Assembly: GCA_017619675.1 (NCBI GenBank)
Contig: JAFZRX010000008.1
Span: 1 to 64,000 of the forward strand
Length of the DNA: 64,000 nt
Direction of reading: 5' to 3'
Origin: Bacteroidales bacterium
GTDB taxonomy: Bacteria; Bacteroidota; Bacteroidia; Bacteroidales; UBA932
Below the pieces are notes generated by a model. That model searched no databases and was not told the origin of the DNA. It worked only from the letters and a program-made list of their open reading frames with translations. Below are positions 9,088 through 16,315 of the stretch, piece by piece (position 1 is the stretch's first letter; every line of letters starts with the position of its first letter). The translations under genes and the position numbers were made by a program.

Positions 9088-10086
9088 ATGGCAGGAAACA
9101 GCTTTTCTGAAATAGGCAAGATAGAGGCCCTGCGCAGGCTTTATGAGAACTCCCCCTTCAAGGAGGCGGAAGTCACTTCATTCGAAGCGTCAGGCAAGGG
9201 AGCACACGTTGTTAACGCTTCCAGGGTGCTACTGGAAGGCATCGACTTTGACCTGGTTTACTTCCCCCTCAAACACCTTGGATACAAGGCAGTGCTGGCC
9301 GTATGCGGAGAACTATACGCACAGATGGCCCATCCGCGCAGCCTCAGCGTAAACCTCGGCGTTTCAGCAAAACTGGATTTCCCGCAGGTTAAGGATCTTT
9401 GGGAAGGCATTACCACGGCCGCAAAGGAGCATGGCTTCGGTCTGGTAAAACTGGACCTGGCGCCGTCTCAGAACGGACTTGTAATTAGCGCCAGCGCGGT
9501 GGGGGAGACCTCCCTGCTGACGGCCAAGCGCCGCGGCGCCGCAAAGAGCAAGGACCTCATCTGCATTTCCGGGCGCCTGGGCGCGGCCTATATGGGTCTG
9601 AGGGTGCTGCAAAGGGAGAAGAAGTTCTTTGAGAGCGGAGGCGAAGTTAGCCTGGAGGCAAGCAGGATGCTTGTCCAGGCCTACCTGAAGCCGGAGCTCA
9701 ACCCCGGCATAGTATCACAATTGGAAGATGCGGAAATCTACCCTTCCCACGGCTATTTCCTGACCCGCGGCCTGGCCGACGCCGTCAAGCGCCTTGCGCG
9801 CGACACCGGCCTCGGCGCCAAGGTCTACGCCGCCATGATTCCATTCGAAGGCAACACCTTCAGCCTTGGCAAGGAGATGGACATAGATCCCATCTCAGCC
9901 GCAATGAACGGGGGAGACGACTATCAGTTGCTGTTCACAATCCCCATCCTGAGTCTTGAAAAGTTCCGCCGGGACTTCCAGACCTTTGACATCATAGGCC
10001 ACCTTGCTCTCCCGGAGGCCGGAACCGTAATGGTTACCCCGGAAGGCCTGGAAATGCCCCTCACCGCCCAGGGCTGGCCGGAGTAA
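9088..10086 (+). CDS. ThiL-like protein (AIR synthase fold) lacking most metal-binding aspartates
   Basis: A 332-residue relative of thiamine-monophosphate kinase. Full-length similarity is clear: LLEGIDFDL, PLKHLGYKAV, LGAAYMGL, EREKK-like QREKK, GGDDYQLLF, and a C-terminal AQGWP. The residues that make ThiL an ATP/Mg enzyme are largely gone: GDDAAV reads SGKGAH, TTD reads NAS, the SD of the SDIYAM motif reads GE, GDLGAA reads GRLGAA, and DISDGL reads FLTRGL. Only KLDLA (for GGDTT) and GGDDYQLL keep acidic residues. No thi genes are nearby. I infer a pseudoenzyme or a protein with a new role; authentic thiL would be elsewhere. Confidence 0.85.
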   Translation: MAGNSFSEIGKIEALRRLYENSPFKEAEVTSFEASGKGAHVVNASRVLLEGIDFDLVYFPLKHLGYKAVLAVCGELYAQMAHPRSLSVNLGVSAKLDFPQVKDLWEGITTAAKEHGFGLVKLDLAPSQNGLVISASAVGETSLLTAKRRGAAKSKDLICISGRLGAAYMGLRVLQREKKFFESGGEVSLEASRMLVQAYLKPELNPGIVSQLEDAEIYPSHGYFLTRGLADAVKRLARDTGLGAKVYAAMIPFEGNTFSLGKEMDIDPISAAMNGGDDYQLLFTIPILSLEKFRRDFQTFDIIGHLALPEAGTVMVTPEGLEMPLTAQGWPE

Positions 10087-10314
10087 GGCCCCTGCTTTAT
10101 ACGCCAAGGAGATATTTCGCATCTCTCAATTGTTCCCTTCGTCCCTCTTTTCAGGACGACAGGAACGTTTTACCCCCATTTTTGCTCCCGTCGTCCAGTT
10201 TATTGGGACGACAGGCACAATTGGTACATGAGAAGGGGTTCTGGTATACGAAATGGTCAGAGGAACGGGAGTGGAGAGGAAAAATTGCTATCTTTACATT
10301 AAATAAATCAATGT
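10087..10314. other. Intergenic gap before the GH2-malQ pair
   Basis: This 228-bp gap holds the GGACGAC/GTCGTCC repeats and a weak -7 box TATCTTTA (10289-10296) ending 18 nt before the GH2 start. No open frame in it resembles a protein. Confidence 0.5.
10154..10212. repeat. Competing GGACGAC / GTCGTCC repeats
   Basis: GGACGAC occurs at 10154-10160 and 10206-10212, and its complement GTCGTCC at 10190-10196. The central copy can pair with either flank, giving two mutually exclusive stems about 100 bp upstream of the GH2 start. It could be a terminator-like or attenuator-like leader, or remains of a small palindromic repeat. Confidence 0.4.
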
Positions 10315-12792
10315 ATGAAGAAACTGACCTTTGCCCTCCTTGCCATGCTGCTGCCGGCGATAGCATTCGCCCAGGGAGTGACGCAGGAGACACTCATAAA
10401 GGACTGGAAATTCCGCTTCGGCCATGATTATGAAGCCATACAGGGCTGGGAAGAAGTCACAGTGCCGCATGACTGGGCAATTTCCGGACCGTTTGGCAGT
10501 ACGCACGACGTACAGACGGTGGCCATAGTCCAGAACGGGGAGACAGAGGCGACCCGCAAGGAAGGCCGCACAGGAGGCCTTCCCTGGGTTGGCAAGGGCT
10601 GCTACATGACGGACATTGAGATTGCCGGAACTGAGGGACGCTGTTATCAGTTGGTGTTCGACGGTGCCATGAGCCATGCCCAGGTGTTCGTGAACGGGGA
10701 TAAGGTGGGTGAATGGCCGTACGGCTACAATTCATTCCATTTTGACATTACCTCAAGCGTAAAAGATGGATCCAACCGGATAGTGGTGCTTCTGGAGAAC
10801 CCTGACCAGTCCTCAAGGTGGTATCCTGGGGCGGGCCTGTACCGCAAGGTGCGTCTGCGGAGTTCTCCGGCAGTGCACGTACCTGTCTGGGGAACCTATG
10901 TCACCACTCCAAAAGTAACCGCTTCCGAGGCTACCATAACGGTAAGTACTGAGATAGAAGGCGCTTCCCAGGGTGATGTCCTTACCCTTGAAACCCGGAT
11001 TCTGGATCCGTTGGGAAGAATTGTGGCAATGGCCAGGGATACCCGTATCTACTATCAGGACCAGCCTGTGATACAGCAACTTATGGTCAAGAATCCCAAT
11101 CTGTGGAGTCCTGAAAACCCTGTCCTTTACAAGGCTCTGACAGAGGTAAGGACAAGCGGCAAGGCGGACAATCAGAGAGATTCCCGGACCGGCCGCAACA
11201 GGATTGTGCTGACTGCGGGGACCACCCTGGCCGACAAGGTGGAAACCACCTTTGGAATACGCTCCATAGAGTTCCGTCCGCTGGAAGGTTTCTTCCTGAA
11301 CGGGCAGAGAACCATGTTCAGGGGAGTATGCCAGCATCACGACCTGGGCCCGCTGGGCGCCGCGGTAAACGTGGCGGCCCTGCGCCACCAGTTGGTGATG
11401 CTCAAGGACATGGGATGCAACGCAATCAGGACATCACACAACATGCCGGCGGAAGAACTGGTTCAACTGTGCGATGAGATGGGCTTCATGCTCATGGTGG
11501 AATCCTTTGACGAATGGGATGTCTCCAAGACTCGGAACGGATACCATCTGCTGTTCAACGACTGGGCGGAAAAGGATATGGTGAACATGGTGCGCCATTT
11601 CAGGAACAACCCGTCAGTTGTAATGTGGAGCATAGGGAACGAAGTGCCCAGCCAGGGGCGTCCAGACGGTCCGGCTACTGCCAAGTTCCTCCAGGATATC
11701 TGCCACAGGGAGGATCCCACAAGGCCTGTCACCTGCGGAATGGACCAGATTGACGCTGTCCTGGCAAACGGATTTGCGGCGGTGCTGGACATCCCTTCCT
11801 TCAATTATAAGGTTGACCGCTTTGAACAGGCGTATACCCTTGTTCCACAGGGATTTATACTCTCCAGCGAATCCGCTTCCACCGTCAGTTCCAGAGGGGT
11901 TTACTATCTGCCTCTGGAAGGCGGAATAAACAAACAGCACCCGGATAACCAGTCGGATTCCTATGACCTGGAATACTGCAGCTGGTCCAACATCCCGGAC
12001 GAAGACTTTGCCGCTGACGAGGACCTGCCGTATGTGATGGGACAGTTTGTCTGGACGGGCTTCGACTACCTTGGAGAGCCTACTCCCTACAACAGGTGGC
12101 CCAATCATTCTTCACTGTTCGGAATCATAGACCTGGCATCACTGCCAAAGGACAGGTTCTATCTGTATCGGAGCGTATGGAATCCGGAGGCGGAGACCCT
12201 ACACGTCCTTCCCCACTGGAATTGGGAAGGGCATGAGGGGGAGACCGTTCCGGTTTTCGTATATACATCCTATCCTCAGGCGGAATTGTTCCTGAACGGG
12301 CGCAGCCTTGGAAAACGCAGTTTCAGCAAGGAAGAAGTGCTCACGCGTCACAGGCTCATGTGGAACGATGTCAAATACGAGAAAGGAGAGTTGAAGGTGG
12401 TTGCGTACGACGCCCAGGGCAAGGTGGCGGCGCAAAAGGTGGTGCGCACCGCCGGAAAGGCATATACACTGCGGCTGTCCGTGGACAGGCCGCAGATCGA
12501 TGCCGACGGCGAAGACCTGGCATATGTAACAGTTACGGCTGTTGACAGGGAAGGCAATCCATGCCCTCTGGACAACCGACTGGTAAAGATAAAAGTCAGC
12601 GGAGCGGGTTCTTTTGAAGCCGTTGCAAACGGCGACCCTACCTGCCTGGAGAGTTTCCGTGAGCCGCAGATGCACCTTTTCAGCGGTCATCTGACCGCCA
12701 TTGTGCGCGGCGGCCTCAACCCTGGTGAAATAACCCTTGAAGCCTCTGCAAGCGGGCTTAGGAAGGCTTCAATTAAAATAAGTGCAAGATAA
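10315..12792 (+). CDS. GH2 beta-galactosidase-like glycosidase, secreted
   Basis: An 825-residue family 2 glycoside hydrolase with a signal peptide (1-19, AIAFAQ). Order: sugar-binding beta-domain (about 25-190, with PHDWAI and WYPGAGLYR), immunoglobulin-like domain (about 195-300), catalytic barrel (about 310-600), and C-terminal DUF4982-like and Ig-like domains. The acid/base Glu443 lies in MWSIGNE and the likely nucleophile Glu519 in LSSESAST. This layout is the BgaA-like Bacteroidota type rather than E. coli LacZ. A weak -7 box TATCTTTA lies at 10289-10296. The start is ATG 10315; an overlapping ATG at 10311 is out of frame. It ends in a 1-nt overlap with malQ, so the two are translated together. 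Confidence 0.92.
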   Translation: MKKLTFALLAMLLPAIAFAQGVTQETLIKDWKFRFGHDYEAIQGWEEVTVPHDWAISGPFGSTHDVQTVAIVQNGETEATRKEGRTGGLPWVGKGCYMTDIEIAGTEGRCYQLVFDGAMSHAQVFVNGDKVGEWPYGYNSFHFDITSSVKDGSNRIVVLLENPDQSSRWYPGAGLYRKVRLRSSPAVHVPVWGTYVTTPKVTASEATITVSTEIEGASQGDVLTLETRILDPLGRIVAMARDTRIYYQDQPVIQQLMVKNPNLWSPENPVLYKALTEVRTSGKADNQRDSRTGRNRIVLTAGTTLADKVETTFGIRSIEFRPLEGFFLNGQRTMFRGVCQHHDLGPLGAAVNVAALRHQLVMLKDMGCNAIRTSHNMPAEELVQLCDEMGFMLMVESFDEWDVSKTRNGYHLLFNDWAEKDMVNMVRHFRNNPSVVMWSIGNEVPSQGRPDGPATAKFLQDICHREDPTRPVTCGMDQIDAVLANGFAAVLDIPSFNYKVDRFEQAYTLVPQGFILSSESASTVSSRGVYYLPLEGGINKQHPDNQSDSYDLEYCSWSNIPDEDFAADEDLPYVMGQFVWTGFDYLGEPTPYNRWPNHSSLFGIIDLASLPKDRFYLYRSVWNPEAETLHVLPHWNWEGHEGETVPVFVYTSYPQAELFLNGRSLGKRSFSKEEVLTRHRLMWNDVKYEKGELKVVAYDAQGKVAAQKVVRTAGKAYTLRLSVDRPQIDADGEDLAYVTVTAVDREGNPCPLDNRLVKIKVSGAGSFEAVANGDPTCLESFREPQMHLFSGHLTAIVRGGLNPGEITLEASASGLRKASIKISAR

Positions 12793-14669
12793 TGCAGGCA
12801 TTATTCAAGATAAAATACGACACCAAGTGGGGAGAGAACCTCTTCCTGGTGGCAAGGGACAAAAAATACCCCATGAAATGGGGAGAAGGAGCGGTCTGGA
12901 GCGTGACGATCCCCAAATTCACGTTGGCAGACTTGGAAGACTACACCTATGTGGTGGTGTTTGACGGTTGCATTGTCCGTACGGAATGGCGGCATCACAG
13001 CCAAAAAGTACCCAAAGGTACCGTTGAAGGCGTTTTCAATGACACCTGGATAGATTGCCCCATCAAGGGATGCCCTTTCCCCCGTGAGCATCAGGCGGCC
13101 ATGTTCGACCGCCCGGGATTCCGCGGCGCGGGCACGGCGGTGCCAGTGTTCTCACTCCGCAGCGCCGCGGGCTTCGGCATAGGGGAATTCCGCGACCTGC
13201 ATCCGCTGGTAGACTGGGCTGCAGCCACGGGACAGTGCATCGTCCAGTTGCTCCCGATCAACGATACCACGCGGGACGGCAGCTGGGGAGATTCCTATCC
13301 GTACAAGCCTGTGAGCAGTTTTGCGCTGAATCCAATGTACATCCGCCTGCAAGACATCGGCGTTGAAGAAGATGCCGCATTCAAGCGCAAGCGCACTTCC
13401 ATGAACAAGCTGCCGGACATTGACTACCCTGCCGTCTTCAAGGCAAAGACCGCATACATGCGCAAGGCCTTCGCCTCTCAGGGCGAAGCCGATATGGAGA
13501 CTGCCGCGTACAAGAAATTCTGCAGGGACAACGCTTTCTGGCTTGACGAATACTCCGCATTCTGCGCCGAAAGGGACTCCGACTCCGCCGATTTCCACCG
13601 CTGGATCCAGTTCCACCTGGAGAAGCAGCTGAAGGAGGAGGTGGCCTACGCGCGCTCCAAGGGCGTCTCCCTGAAGGGAGACCTGCCAATTGGAGTAAGC
13701 GCTGACAGCGCCGACGCCCGCTTCCACCCGGAACTCTTCAACCTTGACTCACGCGCCGGCGCCCCGCCGGACTTCTTCTCCAAGGAAGGCCAGAACTGGG
13801 GATTCCCCACCTACAACTGGGAGCACATGGCCGCCGACGGCTACGCCTGGTGGAAGGCCCGCCTGCGCAAGATGGCGGAATACTTCGACGCCTTCCGCAT
13901 AGACCACATCCTGGGATTCTTCCGCATCTGGGAGATTCCGGCTCAGTACTCGGGAGGCAGCATGGGCCATTTCAATCCCGCGTTGCCCTACAGCGCGGAT
14001 GAACTGGCCAGGGCCGGCCTCCCCGAGGACCCCGCCATCTTCCTGGAGGATCCTCACCGCAAGGGCTGGTTCCACCCCCGCATCTCTCCGGACACATCGG
14101 CACTGGATTACTGGCAGAAAAAGACCTTTGACGGCATGTACTGGGACTTTTTCTACAGTCGCCACGAGGCGTTCTGGAAGCATAACGGCCAGAAGAAGAT
14201 ACCCGAATTGCTGACCGCAACCGGGATGCTGGCCTGCGGAGAAGACCTTGGAATGGTCCCCAAGTGCGTCCACGAAGTTATGGACCACGAAAGGATCCTT
14301 TCCCTGGAGATGCCCCAGATGGAAAAAGGCCGCCCGTGGCCCTACCTTAGCGTCTGCGCCACCTCCAGCCATGACCTGGAAACCCTGCGCATGCAGAAAC
14401 CGGAGGATGACCGTACCCCGGAAGAATGCGAAAAGATCCTGCGGGACAACCTGGCCTCCGTATCAATGCTGGCCATCTTCCCCATCCAGGACTGGCTTTC
14501 CATTGACGCAGATTTACGACGCAAGGATTTCATGTCTGAGAGAATTAATTTCCCTGCCGATTCCAAGAACAAATGGAAATACCGCCTCCACCTCAACCTG
14601 GAGGACCTGGTAAAGCAGATGGAATTCACTGAAAAGGTAGCCGCCCTGGTCAAAGAATCCAACCGATAA
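12792..14669 (+). CDS. malQ: 4-alpha-glucanotransferase (GH77) with one N-terminal starch-binding domain
   Basis: Amylomaltase/disproportionating enzyme that transfers alpha-1,4-glucan segments during maltodextrin and glycogen use; no signal peptide, so cytoplasmic. Residues 1-95 form a CBM20-like domain, and GH77 follows. Catalytic residues are visible: nucleophile Asp371 in FRIDHILG, acid/base Glu484 in GEDLG, and SSHD near residue 525. Many Bacteroidota MalQ proteins carry two starch-binding domains and approach 900 residues; this 625-residue form has one. The start ATG shares one base with the stop of the GH2 gene (TAATG), which shows translational coupling. The end converges on glyS. Confidence 0.94.
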   Translation: MQALFKIKYDTKWGENLFLVARDKKYPMKWGEGAVWSVTIPKFTLADLEDYTYVVVFDGCIVRTEWRHHSQKVPKGTVEGVFNDTWIDCPIKGCPFPREHQAAMFDRPGFRGAGTAVPVFSLRSAAGFGIGEFRDLHPLVDWAAATGQCIVQLLPINDTTRDGSWGDSYPYKPVSSFALNPMYIRLQDIGVEEDAAFKRKRTSMNKLPDIDYPAVFKAKTAYMRKAFASQGEADMETAAYKKFCRDNAFWLDEYSAFCAERDSDSADFHRWIQFHLEKQLKEEVAYARSKGVSLKGDLPIGVSADSADARFHPELFNLDSRAGAPPDFFSKEGQNWGFPTYNWEHMAADGYAWWKARLRKMAEYFDAFRIDHILGFFRIWEIPAQYSGGSMGHFNPALPYSADELARAGLPEDPAIFLEDPHRKGWFHPRISPDTSALDYWQKKTFDGMYWDFFYSRHEAFWKHNGQKKIPELLTATGMLACGEDLGMVPKCVHEVMDHERILSLEMPQMEKGRPWPYLSVCATSSHDLETLRMQKPEDDRTPEECEKILRDNLASVSMLAIFPIQDWLSIDADLRRKDFMSERINFPADSKNKWKYRLHLNLEDLVKQMEFTEKVAALVKESNR

Positions 14670-14670
14670 T

Positions 14671-14695
14671 AAAAAAAGGAACCGTTAAAGGTTCC
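14671..14695 (-). terminator. Intrinsic terminator of glyS
   Basis: On the minus strand GGAACC, a 6-nt loop and GGTTCC are followed by seven T (plus-strand A run 14671-14677). The stem begins inside the last glyS codons and the stop codon is in the loop. In the plus direction the U-run is short, so malQ is less well served. Confidence 0.75.
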
Positions 14696-16223
14696 TTAAA
14701 AGATTGTTGAGGTTGACTCTCTTGTCAATCAGGTCGTGCAGTTCCGCAATTGGAACCCTCTCCTGCTGCATTGTGTCGCGGTCGCGGACGGTGACGCAGT
14801 TGTCGTTGAGGGTCTCGTGATCGATCGTGATGCAGAACGGAGTTCCGATGGCGTCCTGACGGCGGTAGCGCTTTCCAATGCTGTCCTTGTCCTCGTACTG
14901 GCAGTTGAAATCGTACTTGAGGTCGTTCATGATCTTCTGGGCAACCTCGGGAAGGCCGTCCTTCTTTACCAGAGGCAGCACGGCGGCCTTTACAGGGGCC
15001 AGTGCCGGAGGTATGCTCAGGACTACGCGGGTCTCGCCGTTCTCAAGTTTCTCCTCATGGAATGAATGGCTGAGCACTGCCAGGACGGTGCGGTCAACGC
15101 CGATACTGGTCTCGATAACGTACGGAGTGTAGCTCTCGTTAGTCTCGTTGTCAAAGTACTGGATCTTCTTTCCTGAGAACTTCTGGTGGTTGCCAAGGTC
15201 GAAGTTTGTACGGCTGTGGATACCCTCGAGCTCCTTGAATCCGAACGGGAACTGGAACTCGATATCAGTTGCGGCATTGGCGTAGTGGGCCAGTTTCTCG
15301 TGGTCGTGGAAGCGGTAGTTCTCCGCACCCATTCCCAGGTTGACGTGCCATTTCATACGCTGCTCCTTCCATTTTGCGAACCACTCCAGTTCGGTTCCAG
15401 GCTTGATGAAGAACTGCATCTCCATCTGCTCGAACTCCCTCATTCGGAAGATGAACTGACGGGCAACGATCTCGTTGCGGAAGGCCTTTCCTATCTGTGC
15501 GATTCCAAAAGGAATCTTCATCCTTCCGGTCTTCTGGACGTTCAGGTAGTTCACGAAGATACCCTGTGCGGTCTCAGGACGCAGATAAATGATGTTGGCG
15601 CCTTCTGAGGTGCTTCCCATGGAGGTGCTGAACATAAGGTTGAACTGGCGTACGTCGGTCCAGTTGCAGGTGCCGCTGATAGGGCATACAATGTTGCAGT
15701 CGATGATAATCTGCCTGTACTCTGCAAAGTCACCGGCCTTCTCAGCCTTTACGTAGCGCTCGTGAACCTGGTCGTACTTGGCCTGCTCGCGCAGCACGTT
15801 GGGGTTGGTGGCGCGGAACTGGGCCTCGTCAAAGGACTCGCCGAATTTGCGGCGGCCTTTCTCAACCTCCTTGTTCACCTTCTCCTCAAGTTTGCCCAGA
15901 TAATCCTCGATGAGGACGTCTGCACGGTATCTTTTCTTGGAATCCTTGTTGTCGATGAGCGGGTCGTTGAACGCACTGACGTGTCCTGAAGCCTCCCAGA
16001 TACGGGGATGCATGAAGATGCAGGAGTCGATTCCCACAATGTTCTCGTTCAGGCGGGTCATGGCGTTCCACCAATAACTCTTTATGTTGTTCTTGAGTTC
16101 AACTCCCATCTGGCCGTAGTCATACACGGCTGCCAGTCCGTCATATATCTCGCTGGAAGGGAAAATGAAACCGTACTCCTTGCAGTGCGCTACAAGCACT
16201 TTGAAAAGCTCATCCTGAGTCAT
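14685..16223 (-). CDS. glyS: Glycyl-tRNA synthetase, class II homodimeric type
   Basis: Charges tRNA-Gly with glycine. The 512-residue single-chain form matches the alpha2 (archaeal/eukaryotic/Bacteroidota) type, not the alpha2-beta2 enzyme. Visible features: GFIFPSSEIYDGLAAVYDYG at 18-37, an insert with a Cys-containing CPISGTCNWT segment, YLRPETAQGIFVNY, class II motif 2 in IGKAFRNEI, motif 3 in ETSIGVDRTVLAVL, and a C-terminal anticodon-binding domain (about 410-512, with IGKRYRRQDAIGTPFCITID). The gene stands alone with a consensus promoter upstream and its own terminator downstream. Confidence 0.98.
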   Translation of the reverse strand: MTQDELFKVLVAHCKEYGFIFPSSEIYDGLAAVYDYGQMGVELKNNIKSYWWNAMTRLNENIVGIDSCIFMHPRIWEASGHVSAFNDPLIDNKDSKKRYRADVLIEDYLGKLEEKVNKEVEKGRRKFGESFDEAQFRATNPNVLREQAKYDQVHERYVKAEKAGDFAEYRQIIIDCNIVCPISGTCNWTDVRQFNLMFSTSMGSTSEGANIIYLRPETAQGIFVNYLNVQKTGRMKIPFGIAQIGKAFRNEIVARQFIFRMREFEQMEMQFFIKPGTELEWFAKWKEQRMKWHVNLGMGAENYRFHDHEKLAHYANAATDIEFQFPFGFKELEGIHSRTNFDLGNHQKFSGKKIQYFDNETNESYTPYVIETSIGVDRTVLAVLSHSFHEEKLENGETRVVLSIPPALAPVKAAVLPLVKKDGLPEVAQKIMNDLKYDFNCQYEDKDSIGKRYRRQDAIGTPFCITIDHETLNDNCVTVRDRDTMQQERVPIAELHDLIDKRVNLNNLLRNL

Positions 16224-16263
16224 ATGCAGTATTTCAGTAAATTAAACGTTTATCTTGAGAGCG

Positions 16264-16294
16264 CAAAAATAAAAATAATTAAAATAGTATCAAA
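16264..16294 (-). promoter_or_regulatory. glyS promoter (TTTG-N19-TATTTTTG)
   Basis: On the minus strand TTTG (16294-16291), a 19-bp spacer and TATTTTTG (16271-16264) match the Bacteroidota -33/-7 consensus exactly. The box ends 40 nt before the glyS ATG. It overlaps the region of the divergent receptor promoter. Confidence 0.8.
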
Positions 16295-16301
16295 TATTGA
16301 T

Positions 16302-16309
16302 TACATTTG
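16302..16309 (+). promoter_or_regulatory. -7 box of the TonB-dependent receptor gene, near-leaderless
   Basis: TACATTTG fits TAnnTTTG and ends only 6 nt before ATG 16316. With a start point about 4 nt past the box, the untranslated leader would be about 3 nt or none. No clear -33 element. Confidence 0.55.
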
Positions 16310-16315
16310 CCCCGT

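Noticed and set aside
12801-13091. Small antisense protein genes over malQ and other genes
   Set aside because: Many short frames lie opposite real genes; none has a promoter box, a start context or a recognisable motif.
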